A stretch of 64,000 bases of DNA from Panulirus ornatus (GCF_036320965.1 NC_092287.1:3934297-3998296); one strand, 5' to 3'; shown: positions 22,173-34,718, numbered from the stretch's first letter. The notes: generated from the letters alone by a model not told the origin. Translations and numbers: made by a program.

Positions 22173-23201
22173 TCACTTGTTTATGATAGGCTCTTTGGTA
22201 CAGAACACTTTTATGAGATCTTCCATCACGGAGATTTTGCTTTTGAGTGTTATCTTTTCCTCCTTGAGAGCATCGACCTGGCTCTGCACATCTGACACCT
22301 CCTGCCTGATGTTGGAGAGCATCATAGCTTCTCTTTCCCGCTGTTCTCGGGCCTTCTTAGCCCTCTTGCGCTTGGCCTCCATGATTGGGTCCGTCTGTTC
22401 CTCCAGTTGCCATAACTTCTGCTTGCGCTTCGGCCCCGCGCTTGGCGAACTGCTCTCTGATTGCTCTTGGCCCGTGTGGACGGCAGTTGGCGTCGCGTCT
22501 GCGTCCTGCTTGACGGAGATGGATGTGCAAGGCCATGAGAGACCTGCATACCCTGGACAGTGCCTGCCCGGCTGATTCTGCAGTAAGACCTGGGTGAAGT
22601 AATTGAAGTCGCCTTGCTCGCCAGCATCGGACCCTAAGTCCTCCGTCAGGCACAAGGCGTTGGTCACAAGCTTTTCACCTCCCCAACCAAGTTCACTGTT
22701 CACTGTCGGTACGTCTGTGGGCAGCACTGTGTCGCAGGTCAGCTTTGAGATGCCATGCTGACCATCACCGGCGGATACGAAGGCCATAGCACTGCTCTGA
22801 AGCACAGGCTCATCTAACAGTGATGCACTTTTCTGAGACCCCAGATCGACCTGGCCACCGGCACCGTTCCCCACAACAATTGGTAACTCACTCTCCACTC
22901 TCCTCTGACCGTCAACGATGAATATGAGATCCTGGCCCACTTCTAGTTGTTTTGGCCGCGCCCCTGGCCCACTCAGGTCATGGCCCACCCCGCGGACGTG
23001 AGCCCTTGCGACTTGCGAAGGCCCGACCCACGTTCCCGCCTGGGGATTCTCCTCTGTGCCCACCATCTGTCCGACGGCTGCATTCATGTCCACGATGGAG
23101 TAAGGCCTGCTTCCCGTGCCTGACGCACACACGTCGCACGAAACGAGCAAGGCGCCCTGGGGAACCGTGGTGAAGCAACTACACCCGTTGGCGTTGGCCA
23201 T
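22173..23201 (-). CDS. bZIP protein C (342 aa), intron-free coding part
   Basis: Probable nuclear DNA-binding protein, starting MANANGCSCFTT at an ATG (23201). Residues 1-260 have no domain I recognise. Residues about 245-265 give the lead-in GPKRKQKLWQLEEQ, and the bZIP runs from TDP near 271 to about 333. Numbered from that Asp, Arg18 is kept, and I28, V35, L42, L49 and M56 form a regular zipper. The invariant Asn is Arg, and its RAKKAREQR basic block departs most from the other four. The tail is about ten residues. Upstream, a minus-strand AATATATG (23272-23279) could be a TATA box. A good splice-acceptor-like TTTTCCCCC...TTGCAG, ending near 23232, means a non-coding upstream exon cannot be excluded. 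Confidence 0.78.
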   Translation of the reverse strand: MANANGCSCFTTVPQGALLVSCDVCASGTGSRPYSIVDMNAAVGQMVGTEENPQAGTWVGPSQVARAHVRGVGHDLSGPGARPKQLEVGQDLIFIVDGQRRVESELPIVVGNGAGGQVDLGSQKSASLLDEPVLQSSAMAFVSAGDGQHGISKLTCDTVLPTDVPTVNSELGWGGEKLVTNALCLTEDLGSDAGEQGDFNYFTQVLLQNQPGRHCPGYAGLSWPCTSISVKQDADATPTAVHTGQEQSESSSPSAGPKRKQKLWQLEEQTDPIMEAKRKRAKKAREQREREAMMLSNIRQEVSDVQSQVDALKEEKITLKSKISVMEDLIKVFCTKEPIINK

Positions 23202-24659
23202 TCCTCTCTACCCGTGGCCGTCTGCTCCAGCAGCTGCAACGGGACGAGGGGGAAAATCTTGGTGTTACTACATATATTTGTGCACAACTTCGCCTGAAAT
23301 GATAACAGTTGCCCGATCACGGGGGAATAGGTGGGGATGGGAGGGGGGAGGGGGGGGGGGGTTTCGCCATACCATTGATAACTATCGTCGTGCTCAAGGG
23401 TCGTATAACGCCGGCATTGGTGGGCGGGTGTTTACAACGAGCAAGAAAAGCAAATGTTCAGTATTAAGACATGTGGCAACCGAAGTGTTGTAGGACAGAC
23501 TGCAAGAGAAAGATAAACACTCACTGGCTAACCTATATGCAAACAAAGTACCTTAGGTTTAGTAGACAGAGGCCTCTTGGACGACCTGTGTAACGGGGAT
23601 GGGCTCGTGGTTGTGATTCTTCTCCTCCTATCACTGCACTGAAGGTACTGAGGGTACCGAAACGCTTGGCGGCAGTATATAGCCACGGGTAAACGTTTTC
23701 CTGTGTCTTAGAGGACGGGGTTACCACTGCACCGCTCGGTGCCGTTTTCTGATTTACTTGGATTTGTGAGATGTCTTGGTATGAAGTTGAGAGGTTCTTG
23801 TTGCGTAATGAATTTAAGAGAACAGACGGGGTGGGGCTGGTGCGTGCGTTCATACTCCTCCCCCCTCACACATCCTCATGCGGGAACCATAACATAACAG
23901 ATCTTCTGCCTTTGTGTTCTCCGCTGCAACGTGTGTGTGTGTGTGTGTGTGTATGTGTGTGGTCATAAAAAATTTCTCGAGTATTGGCAAGTGTTTTTAT
24001 TTATCTATCACTTTCAAGATAAGCGTAAACATGCGCATATATGTTTCGTATTTTGATACCGTCTACCAAACGTATCAGTACGAAGTATACATGTCATTGG
24101 ACAGTAGGTATGGGCGTTAGGGTGGTGACGCCACACCCATCTGTTACAGTCGTCTCCCCTAGTTAATGATAAATGTTATAGTTACCCATTATATCTATTC
24201 AGTTTTCTTTGAGGAATGATATGCTCGGTGTACATTATATTGTTTTGAGGGTCTTATTATTGTATGTTGGTATATGAGATTTTCTTTATATATGTAAACA
24301 AATGAATGGTAAATATTTTCAATAGTATTACGAATTATGGAAGGAGAAAAGATATGAAAGAGACAAGACAAAGTGATATGAAGAATTTGTATAGAAGCTG
24401 GAAGAAGGCCAAGGTCAAGCCTCTCACAGGATGGCCACAGATGAAGGATACGATACAAGGCTGTTGGTATAAGCATACTAATGTAATCTGTACACATGTC
24501 AGTCATTTCAAACCCTAATGTTATATAAATGAGACCAGTAAATTTGCCAGAGATGTAAAGTCACGTAAGATACGGAGAGATCTATGTATCAAGTATAAAT
24601 TATATTATTTATGTTACGAGAGAGAGAGAGAGAGAGAGCCATGTTTATTTATGCTATTA

Positions 24660-24690
<31 letters not shown>

Positions 24691-24954
24691 TTTATAAAAT
24701 TTTATCTGTGTTTGGTATTTGGCCAACGTAGCAAGAAGGAAAAGTAGGTATATAAGTACGACCGTCAGCTGTAAAATGATGTTAGCCAGATGGTAAGGGA
24801 ATCTTGTGTCTACTCCAAATCTCTGTTAAACAGAAGCTGTTATTGCGGGGTTATCTGTTTTAATGGGTCTATGGGTTGATTATACACCCTTTAATGTAAG
24901 GGGTAGAGGCAGTGCGTGACACTCCAAACAGGTTCTCCGTGTTCTAGCTAAAAC
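23202..24954. other. Spacer, no gene recognised
   Basis: Holds the upstream region of bZIP C, a G run near 23341-23360, a (GT)n at 23931-23961, a short (AG)n at 24620-24638 and (AT)n at 24658-24682. No coding frame has support. Confidence 0.45.
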
Positions 24955-25158
24955 TTTGACTACAGGATAGCCAGGATGAGGACAGAGGCAGGATAATGAC
25001 TACAGGATAGCCAGGATGAGGACAGAGGCAGGATAATGACTACAGGATAGCCAGGATGAGGACAGAGGCAGGATAATGACTACAGGATAGCCAGGATGAG
25101 GACAGAGGCAGGATAATGACTACAGGATAGCCAGGATGAGGACAGAGGCAGGATAACT
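24955..25158. repeat. Minisatellite, 40 bp unit, 5 copies, nearly identical
   Basis: Units contain GACTACAGGATAGCCAGGAT and GAGGACAGAGGCAGGATAAT. Near identity between copies suggests recent expansion. Confidence 0.95.
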
Positions 25159-26148
25159 CAGGACCGAAACGTTCCAGATGCCCGCCTGGTATGTGCCCAC
25201 CACGAAATGCACCAAACCATTGTCTGACTGACGGAGTGGCCCAAAACCAGAGACTATAGACCAGATGATATCGGGACGTTCCATGAACAGCTCTATCATC
25301 ACTTCCAAGTAATTATAATTGTAAAAATTATAAACAGTCATCCAAGGTTTCTTAATTTTGTGACTTTTTTTTTTTCTTTTTAATTCTGTATTACTGTGAC
25401 CACATTAACAATTATTACCGGGTGGTTGTGATAATCTTTTGACTATATTTAGGCACCTTGTTGAGCCTGAGCTGATATGATGATGTACCGCGTCAATGAT
25501 GTAACACTGTATCAGTTTCTGTCACATGAATTTTACTGCTACTACTACTACTACTTCTACTTCTTGCTGAGGGCCGCTTAGAGTAACACATTTCATTCAA
25601 GACTGGTTTGGATACCAAACAGAGGTCCACAAGACAACAAAAATGTATTTGTCATCAACGTAAGACATCGTAAGACCTTGGAGGAAGTGGGTGGAGGAGG
25701 AGTGGTTGGGGACGACACGAAACGTTCCACTACGTTTTCTATCGTCTAAAAGGAAATTTCTTGTCGTTTCTTTTACATTCGTTATGTTTCTTGAGTCTTC
25801 CTTGGATTTTACAGTTATGAAGATACAAATTTACACATTTTAGCATACAGCGATCACACTTTTCATAAGAACTTAGTGTACCTTAACAAAGAAAACTGAT
25901 CAGTGAGTGACAAACAATTATTGGGAAAGGGTGGGAGATGGCTTCAAACTCTGTCTACAGCAGTCACTGATGGATACTTGCCTGTCAGTGACTGAAGTGT
26001 CGACTGTGCCTTCAGTTCAGAGCACTGCTGGTTGAGGGGATGCAAATGTTTGCACGGGCGCCATCACCATTCCCTTTTGGGAGAATGAGGTAGGTAGAGT
26101 GAAGGAGTATGTAATACCACAGTCTGACTCTGATGCAGGTGATTATGA
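25159..26148. other. Unique sequence, no gene recognised
   Basis: Contains a short (TAC)n near 25537-25556. Nothing else is recognised. Confidence 0.45.
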
Positions 26149-26437
26149 GGCGGTGTGGACACTGTCTGACCACTGGAGAGGCCATCATGAGGCAGCATGG
26201 ACACTGTCTGACCACCGGAGAGGCCATCATGAGGCAGCATGGACACTGACCACTGGAGAGGCCATCATGAGGCAGCATGGACACTGTCTGACCACCGGAG
26301 AGGCCATCATGAGGCAGCATGGACACTGTCTGACCACCGGAGAGGCCATCATGAGGCAGCATGGACACTGTCTGACCACCGGAGAGGCCATCATGAGGCA
26401 GCATGGACACTGTCTGACCACCGGAGAGGCCAGCGAT
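26149..26437. repeat. Minisatellite, 42 bp unit, about 7 copies
   Basis: Units contain GGCCATCATGAGGCAGCATG and GACACTGTCTGACCACCGGA; one unit is shortened near 26245. Frames of 82-132 codons on both strands come from the 14-codon period. Confidence 0.95.
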
Positions 26438-26664
26438 ACACAGTATACACAGGGAATATTGTCTGGTTGTTTTTCTTCAGCCATTAGGGTCTGATACAGA
26501 GTCACTCTGGCTCTAACCGCCTCGTATTCCTCGTAGAAGAAGATTGTCCCCGTCCATTGTCACACACACACTATAGAGCTCTTCTCTTCTCCGTCTCTTC
26601 CCTCTTGATCCTATCCCGGGCGTATGTAGACCTGACGGCGTTCAAGCGTCCCCTCTCCTTCACT

Positions 26665-26734
<70 letters not shown>

Positions 26735-27038
26735 GACTGAGATTATGTTCGATGCCTCAAACTGTCCTAGTTTTAATTTGTAATGTACGATGCCATTTGG
26801 TATATGTATATTTCAAGTTTCCGTGGTTAATTCCTCCACTTAATTCGTTTTTTTTTTTTTTTACACTTCTTGTACACTCGCTTACATTTGGGGTTGTCAG
26901 CTTAAATGTGTCACTATCATTGTTAGTACAATCTAAAGTTGTGTATTCACTGCGAACTGAACAGTTTTACATAAACGAGTGGCCATAACCAGTAATGTCT
27001 GCATACGTGAGCTGAGACATGATGGTTCGTAACGTGAG
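26438..27038. other. Spacer with (AG)n
   Basis: (AG)n at 26665-26728. The rest is unique with no supported gene. Confidence 0.45.

Positions 27039-27095
<57 letters not shown>
27039..27095. repeat. (CA)n microsatellite
   Basis: About 28 units. Confidence 0.95.
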
Positions 27096-27097
<2 letters not shown>

Positions 27098-27127
27098 CCT
27101 CTTATCTCCCAGGCTGTCCCGTCCCAT

Positions 27128-27325
27128 TATATATATATATTTTTTTTTTTTTTTTTTTTTATACTTTGTCGCTGTCTCCCGCGTTTGCGAGGTAGCGCAA
27201 GGAAACAGACGAAAGAAATGGCCCAACCCCCCCCCCATACACATGTACATACACACGTCCACACACGCAAATATACATACCTACACAGCTTTCCATGGTT
27301 TACCCCAGACGCTTCACATGCCTTT
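27128..27325 (-). mobile_element. RTE-like LINE 3' tail fragment
   Basis: A short (AT)n and T run are followed by CTTTGTCGCTGTCTCCCGCG and the 3' UTR, ending at TTCACATGCC. It joins at once to a partial copy of the 240-bp repeat. Confidence 0.75.
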
Positions 27326-27412
27326 CTTCTGTTTCCCATTTTAGAAAGTTAATACAAGGAGGGGAGGATTTCCGGCCCCCCGCTCCCGTCCCCTCTAGTC
27401 GCTTTCTACGAC
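27326..27412 (+). repeat. Short interspersed repeat, partial copy (240-bp family)
   Basis: GGGGAGGATTTCCGGCCCCC and CTAGTCGCTTTCTACGAC, then (AT)n. Only the distal half is present. Confidence 0.6.
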
Positions 27413-28364
27413 ATATATATATATATATATATATGTAATGAAAAACCGCCCTAGTATTAGAATCGGTTTAAAGTATAAATTAACGCTTAAAAGCCTTGTC
27501 GTATCTACCTTGAGTGAAGATTCCTGTCCACTTCAGACGTTGGGGTAAACAGTATGTATTGGACTCGTTATTTCTTGCTTGGTTTCCGGCTGTCCCCTGC
27601 GATTCCAATCACAGCACCCAGTCCCTGCGTGAGAGATAACCCAGGCCTCGTGAGCATGTGCCTGTGTTCTCCTAAGACGTCGAGCGATGCGCGTGGAGAC
27701 GACGACTGAGGCGGGATGCGCCACGGGTTGGGAAGTCGGAACGTTTTAAGTGAATTCGTCCTGTGGCTGCCAGGCGCACGTTGCACTGATGAGTTGTCCG
27801 CGTGTGTGCACCAACGATTGTATTCATTATCATTTATCCCACTTTGGTTCATTAGGACACATCTATATAGTAAGGCAGGCACTTGATGACCTCCGATTTT
27901 CCACAGGTGAGTCGTCGTATTCATCCTTACTGTAGTCTTTCCCAGTGACTAAGCCTTGGCACATTTTGAAACATAGATTTGCCACGTCTTCCAAAATTCG
28001 CCAAGTACTTTCCCCTTTCGTCTTTTTCCTTCCCCTCCCCCCCTTCTCCATACTCCTCTCTGGATTTCACTTAAGGCCTGGCCATGGTGTGGACTTTCTC
28101 CCGTGACTGCAACCGCCAACACTAAAAGCAAAAAAAAAGGTCTCTTTTGCTCAAGTTCACTTTTGAATCCGGTGGCCGTTGGGGGGGACACACCTCTCGA
28201 GTAAAAACCACTCAGAATTGGGCTTGGAGGGCACTTACTTCCTTGTCGTTTATATTGTTCGTCAACTGTTTATGTCTTTCATGTCACCTCATTCAATTAA
28301 AGCGCTTTGCCTCAGATCTGCTATGCCATCCTAATGAGGTTTCAGATCTCTCTTCAGCATGATG
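27413..28364. other. Unique sequence, no gene recognised
   Basis: Overlapping frames up to 118 codons on the minus strand (27568-27924) without domain, splice or codon evidence. Confidence 0.4.
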
Positions 28365-28367
28365 GAT

Positions 28368-28748
28368 TTTAGGGTTTGACGATATGCACGGGGTAATGGT
28401 GTGTTTTTAGGGTTGGACGATATGCACGGGGTAATGGTGTGTTTTTAGGGTTGGACGATATGCACGGGGTAATGGTGTGTTTTTAGGGTTGGACGATATG
28501 CACGGGGTAATGGTGTGTTTTAGGGTTGGACGATATGCACGGGGTAATGGTGTGTTTTTAGGGTTGGCCGATATGCACGGGGTAATGGTGTGTTTTAGGG
28601 TTGGACGATATGCACGGGGTAATGGTGTGTTTTAGGGTTGGACGATATGCACGGGGTAATGGTGTGTTTTAGGGTTGGACGATATGCACGGGGTAGTGGT
28701 GTGTTTTTAGGGTTGGACGACATGAACGGGGTAATGGTGTGTTTTTCG
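28368..28748. repeat. Minisatellite, 36-38 bp unit, 10 copies
   Basis: Units contain GACGATATGCACGGGGTAAT and GGTGTGTTTTTAGGGTTG; the T run varies between 3 and 5, which makes the length differences. Confidence 0.95.
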
Positions 28749-30342
28749 CTGAAAGATCCCAGTCAAAGGGAGTGACCCCTGCCTCTTAGAAATACTTCAG
28801 CATCCACATGCCTGAAAGTGTGTATATTCATGTCGATGGAGGTCCCCGTAATGTTCCTGCTTACAACCTGCTTACAACCTCCCTTACGGTGAGGTATATG
28901 TCGTGCCGGGCCGTCTGAATTCAAAGTTCGGTAACACTCTCCTCTTTCTATCTTTTTAATCGGATAATGGGCTCGTGAGCAGTTATAGCTTTCCCCTGAA
29001 AGTACCTCATGTGTTCTGCAACCTCTCCTCCTCCCTGGCTTTGCAGCGGATGCAAGCATCACCTGCTTGTGAAAATGATACCTATCGATAAACTATTTTT
29101 TTTTGTATTATTTGTTCACACTCGGGGCTCCATTCGCGGACCAAATTCCACATCAGATCCGGATCTTATCTGAGATAAGATAAGAAGAGGTTCATGAAAT
29201 GTAAAAAAAGAGACATGGGAAAGTATATTCGAATTTTAAGGAAGTGAATAACCTGTCTTTTAAATTAAAAAGTACCAGGTTATAGTTATTGGGAAAAGAC
29301 GTCGAGACAGTTGAGACTTTCAAAGGTCCGAGGTGTAGAAAAAGCAGCAGCTATCAAAACGTCCTACCGCCTGAGTTGCCAACGACCTACCTAGTGGTGG
29401 TCTACCTAGTTGTGGGGGGCACAGAAGCAGCCAGCTCTCAGGAGCTAAAACCCAAGTAGATGAGGGAAAGTGAACCAACATTGCGGCGTAGGGCAACAGG
29501 GCCAGGTTTTGAAGTTAGCTTGGGAGAGTGCTTACCAAATAGTTTTATTTATTTATCTATTTATTTATTTACTTATTTGTTACTATTATTATTATTATTA
29601 TTATTAAATCTGGTGTCACCCAAGTTATTGTATATGAACCTTTGACCATCTGCAGAGGTTCCTGTGAAAGGGGACAGTCTCAGGGATCTTTGGGGATGGA
29701 CACTTCACCTGGAAAATTGCCAGCTAACGTACAACGTACCGGGTGCCGGGCAGTGATTGGCCAGCGCGCGTTTGTACAGGTGCCGTTACTGGGGATGGAA
29801 TCACCTCAGCCACAGCGAGAGGTGACGACCAATACTATCCTGTGTAGCAAGAGCATGATCAAGCTGTGTTAGGGTAATCTTGAAGCTGTGTTAGGGTATC
29901 TTGAAGCTGTGTTAGGCTGTAATGAAGGGATCGTACATGGACTATTGATCCCTTCCTTGTTTACAATCAATCACTTGTATGTGTTGGTGGTTTCAGATGG
30001 CCAGTCTCATGTGTCAGGATTTTCCCTAGATCACATGTGTACTCTATTGAGCAAGGTTTGTACTGAGCCGCGCGTGACTGTCGAATCTCTCCGGTAAAAA
30101 GGTCTGCAAAAATCGGAAAGCCATATATATTATTTTAGTTAAATTTTCAGTATATAATTGTAAAAGGTCTGAAGTCTGATTATGGAATGCTGGAGGATGT
30201 AAACAATACAAACAATTATATTTGAATGTAATTATTATTTCTTTATCTTTGAGTTAGCACTGAAATTAATGCTTATGTCCCGGCTGGCGGGCTTACAGAA
30301 AATACCATTTACAGTGTTAAATAAGCGACTTACAGAAAAATT

Positions 30343-30347
<5 letters not shown>
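28749..30347. other. Unique sequence, no gene recognised
   Basis: Short (ATT)n near 29585-29606 and a triplicated GAAGCTGTGTTAG near 29880-29920. No supported gene. Confidence 0.45.

Positions 30348-30410
<63 letters not shown>
30348..30410. repeat. (AT)n microsatellite
   Basis: About 31 units. Confidence 0.95.
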
Positions 30411-30413
<3 letters not shown>

Positions 30414-30679
30414 ATATATCTAAGTGTACTAGGAGATTAGGTGAAAAACAAACACACACGATTCACCTGGATTCGAATCCTGGACCCGGCAGTTGGCGCA
30501 CGCCAACCTGACCTCGTCATTCTATTCATAAATAGAAACGTTGCTTAGGCTATGTGTGTGTTTGTGTATACATACATAGGTTTGAAAGACATGGCACATA
30601 TATACAACGTTAATGAGACGGGGTAATACTCTCTCCCCGTAATACACAACTTGTAATCACACAAACAGACTGTAGAAAA

Positions 30680-31638
30680 TGAAAATAATGGTATGTTACC
30701 ATTTTGAGATTGCATGATCCATAGGCAAGGAAACAAGTTTAAGCTTAGCATATACAGAAAACCTACCAATGTATGCTCATATATCCATTATTACTCATCT
30801 CAACATGACAGAGTTAAATTATCATTTCAATCTGTGTTCCTTAGGGTATTACGTATTTGTAGTCCAGAGTATATTGATGAGTTTGGGAAGGTATATTCTA
30901 TTGGATCTAAGTTAAAGTACCCTAGATCTTTCATTGATAAATCCCTTAAGTTAGCAAAGACATCATTTTATAGAGTTGAGCCCAAACCTCCCATTGACAC
31001 CAAGAATCTTTTAGTTCTCCCTTTTAATGATAATTTTACGTTACTTCCCATGTTGCTTAAATCCTTAAATGTAAATGATGTCTTCAGCAACAATAATACA
31101 ATAAAGAATATCTTAATCAGGAATTCACCAGAAAATTCTCCTGGGTGCATCTTTAAAGTGCCATGTAGAAATTGATGTCTTATGTTGGGCAGACTGGTAA
31201 GGATCTTTCTGTTAGACTTAAGCAACATAAATATAGTATAAGAACGGGACAAGAATCGAATGCCTTGTTTAATCACGTTAAAAACTATGATCATTGTATT
31301 GACTGGAGTAATGCCATCTCAGTTATTAACTCTAACACTATTACCACGAGAACTATTATTGAATATTCTAATTAAATACACAAAGAAATATAATCTTAAT
31401 ATTCGTGATGGTCCACACAAATTAGATAACCTCATTGTTGATAAAATTTGTAAAATGATAAGTTTATGATACGCTCGTTGTCTATCTTGGACAATCGTAT
31501 GTTTACCAAATTGCGTCCTAGCTATGTCTCTTCGTTGTATATCAACTGACGGTTATATTTCTCTCTTATGTCTCCCCTGATGTGATTGTTACACGAAAGT
31601 GCAGTTGGGAACTTATCGTGTTTCATTTTCCCCGTGGA

Positions 31639-31639
<1 letters not shown>
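30680..31639 (+). mobile_element. Penelope-like element, 5'-truncated, best-preserved 3' half
   Basis: 30714-31175 encodes the distal part of the PLE reverse transcriptase polyprotein (HRQGNKFKLSIYRKPTNVCS, KLKYPRSFIDKSLKLAK), ending in CIFKVPCRN. After a frame break near 31175 the GIY-YIG endonuclease continues at 31172-31469 (YVGQTGKDLSVRLKQHKYS), with a second break near 31370. The terminal module runs to the (AT)n at 31640. The catalytic reverse transcriptase blocks are missing, so this is an inactive remnant. The order of reverse transcriptase then GIY-YIG is diagnostic of PLEs. Confidence 0.85.
31577..31598 (+). ncRNA. Degenerate hammerhead-like core
   Basis: Aligns with the other PLE cores, but three bases of CTGATGA are deleted (CTGA is followed directly by TGTG). 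GAAA is present at 31595-31598. Probably inactive. Confidence 0.35.

Positions 31640-31706
<67 letters not shown>
31640..31706. repeat. (AT)n microsatellite
   Basis: About 33 units at the PLE 3' end. Confidence 0.95.
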
Positions 31707-31708
<2 letters not shown>

Positions 31709-32064
31709 CTTTCAAACGTGATCGTCTGTTCCTGGTATCAGTAACTGAGACGGATTCAGTGGGGTTATCGGTAGTACAGTCAGATGAGGGGTACAGTGTG
31801 ACTGGGTTGTTGATATCAAGGTCTGGAGGGTGATCGTTTTCATGACAGTGTGTAGTCGAGAATGGCACATGAGAGACGGGATTCTTGTGGTGGTGTTGGG
31901 ATTAAAAAAAAAACAAAAAAATATGAATTGTTTGCACGTGATGAGGCAGATTGTCTCCGTGAAACATGGAAATGTTGTATATATAGAAAAATTACGTTAA
32001 ACAAAATTATCTGAACTCTGAATCAATTAAAATTTCGCCTTCATAACTATCACAGAATAGTGAT

Positions 32065-32067
<3 letters not shown>

Positions 32068-32150
<83 letters not shown>
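32068..32150. repeat. (AT)n microsatellite
   Basis: About 41 units. Confidence 0.95.
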
Positions 32151-32152
<2 letters not shown>

Positions 32153-32270
32153 TCTTTCATACTATTCGCCATTTCCCGCGTCAGCGAGGTGGCGTTAAGA
32201 ACAAAGGACTGGGCCTTTGAGGGAATATTCTCACCTGGCCCCCTTCTCTGTTCCTTCTTTTTATTTTTTT
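32151..32270 (+). repeat. Short interspersed repeat, partial copy (240-bp family)
   Basis: ACTATTCGCCATTTCCCGCG, GCGAGGTGGCGTTAAGAAC and CACCTGGCCCCCTTCTCTGT; it breaks off in a T run. Confidence 0.75.
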
Positions 32271-32299
32271 AATATATATATATATATTTTTTTTCTTTT

Positions 32300-32338
32300 T
32301 TTTTCCGCTGTCTCCCGCGTTTGCGAGGTAGCGCAAGG

Positions 32339-32340
<2 letters not shown>
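32300..32340 (-). repeat. LINE 3' tail scrap
   Basis: CCGCTGTCTCCCGCGTTTGC, then GAGGTAGCGCAAGG, directly followed by TA/GT repeats. Confidence 0.65.
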
Positions 32341-32346
<6 letters not shown>

Positions 32347-32396
<50 letters not shown>

Positions 32397-32401
32397 GTGT
32401 A
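32347..32401. repeat. (GT)n microsatellite
   Basis: About 27 units with one GC interruption. Confidence 0.95.
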
Positions 32402-32411
32402 TATACATATT

Positions 32412-34560
32412 TGTTACGGATCATTTTACTGGGAAGGATCGTCAGTTATTATTTGACGCACACCGGATGACGCTATATTAACGTTATGGGATGAAAGCAA
32501 ACACTAGGACCCGCCTTGCTGCCCTAGTCTCAGGTGATATTGGAGAAGGGTGACCCACAGCGCCACTCCTGATTGGCTAGAGGCCTGAGGTTCAGCTGTG
32601 ATTGGAGGAGGGTGGCTCATAGTGTCGCTCCTGGTTGGCTGGCGGGTCTTAGGTCCGGCCCTCATCTTGCCTCAAAGGCCCAACCTTCTCTTATCCTGAC
32701 GGTAACGACGATATATATAGGAAGCCATATTTCCTAGATGACCTCCTCTCTTGACCTCAGCCGTCTGATGCCTCGGACGTGGGAGAAATGACAGTCCCCA
32801 ATTGTTGAGGGTAACTGGATTGATGATGACCCGGCATGACCTCTCCTCTTGACCTCAGCCGTCTGGCGCCTTGGGCCTGGGGAAGACGACAGGCCAAGTG
32901 ATGAGGGTAACTAGGTTTGATGATGACTCGGCCAGGGGAAGTGAGACATCGAGCCGAGATAACGGTGGCCCTGGCTCCCAACTCAGCCATCCTGTAACTT
33001 AAAACATCACTTACACCATAAACACACATGGGGCACACACACTTATTCAGGCAAGGTCGCCAATACTACAAATACTACTGATCCTTGTCTTGCAAGAACG
33101 TTATAGATTTGTTGTTGCACAACTCAGGATAACACATTAATAAAGTTATGGGATTGAATTAAAGACCAGCATTACATTAAATCTACTTATAATGAAAGAA
33201 TTCAAGTGTACAAAAGATAGGCACATAAATCAAGTATGAAACATTACGTTAACACTGAAAGTGAGTTTAACATTGAACATGAGTTAATATTCCAGATAAG
33301 ATTTCAAGCCAGGAGATCTCTTTCTTGTGACACTTAGTTACGCTTGACGTGACACAATGAACTTCGTCGTAACACTTATCTAAACCAGATGTAACACAGT
33401 AAACACTTAGCTAAATCTGATGTAACACAGTAAACACTTATAGCACAACACTCGGGAGTAACGGGCTTATAGCACAGCAGGGCTTGCAGGCTTACAGGTT
33501 TACAGGTTTACAGCAGGGGACACCACCCACCTCGCTGGGCTAGAGAGAGAGAGGAATCAAATCTCAGCGGGTGTAGTGGGTTCCAGTAAAGACAAACGTT
33601 CATCCTTGCTGCTATACAACCTTACATTTTGATTGGCTATGGAAATATATGCAATTCTTACTGGTTGGAGGGTCCCAGAGACTCAGCATAGTCACACTCT
33701 CGTCTTTTCTGCAAATGTCAGCAGCGATGACATACGGTGGTGAAAAACCCCCGCCGCTGACCCCGCCAAGATGGTTATTTGTCCTTGAGCACCCCGACCC
33801 TTCTCCGAGGCGGGGGGATTAAGTTGTCATCAGCTGCGGAATATTTCACCACCGAACAGGACGTGTCATCGCAGTAGGCTTAAACAAGAGGGAGGGTGAT
33901 CTACGCCGTTTGTGCTACAAATCCTCCAACCAATCAGAATCGCTCTTAGTCCCATAGCCAATCAAGGGTAGCGTTATAGCCAGCAGGGCGAACGCTTTTC
34001 TTTACTGTAATATATACCCATGACACCCGCTTTGTTTCCTCTCTCTCTAGCCCAGCGAGGTAAGTGGTCTACCCCTGCTGTGCTGTAAGCCTGTAAGCCC
34101 TGCTGTGCTGTAAGCCTGTAATCCCTGCTGTGCTATAAGCCTGTAAGGCCTGCTGTGCTGTAAGCCTGTAAGTCCGTTACCCGAGTACTGTGCTATAAGC
34201 CTGTAAGCCCGTTCTAATTATCAGTGTAATGTTATCGAAGAACTGCCATAAAGGAACGAGAACTCCTGGCTTGAAACCTTATCTGGAATGTTATCTCATG
34301 TTCAATATTAAACTCATGTTCAGTGTTAACGTAATGATTGATGCTTGATTTATGTGCCTATCTTTGTACACTTGAATTCTTTCATTATAAGTAGATTTAA
34401 TGTAATGCTGGTCTTTAATTCAATCCCATAACTTTATTATTGTGTTATCCTGAGATGTGCAACTTGACAAATCTATAACGTCCTTGCAAGACAAGGATCA
34501 GTAGTATTTGTAACATATGTTACTGGCGACCTTGCTCGAATAAGTATTGAGTTCGTAACA
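32412..34560. mobile_element. LTR-retrotransposon-derived compound element with a 1.5-kb palindrome
   Basis: Starts TGTTAC and ends GTAACA, as does the solo LTR at 40246. The left part (32412 to about 33040) resembles that LTR (TTAACGTTATGGGAT, TTAGGTCCGGCCCTCAT, GGGGAAGTGAGA). From about 33046 to 34545 the two halves are imperfect inverted copies: GGCAAGGTCGCCA mirrors TGGCGACCTTGC, CCAGATAAGATTTCAAGCC mirrors GGCTTGAAACCTTATCTGG, and CTCGCTGGGCTAGAGAGAGA mirrors TCTCTCTCTAGCCCAGCGAG. The apparent centre is near 33.8 kb. TGGCGACC directly after an LTR end resembles a primer-binding site. No gag or pol frame is present. Confidence 0.65.
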
Positions 34561-34663
34561 ATATATATATGACAATTATGTTATACCACTTTTCGCACAG
34601 TAATTTCACAAAAGATCATAATGAAAACTTTGGTTTTCACAGTAAACCATATTATATAGAGGT

Positions 34664-34718
<55 letters not shown>

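Noticed and set aside
22321..22653. Alternative minus-strand frames inside bZIP C
   Set aside because: They overlap the bZIP C frame and lack any domain.
30465..30490. GATTCGAATC palindrome resembling a B box
   Set aside because: No A box was found on either strand at tRNA spacing.
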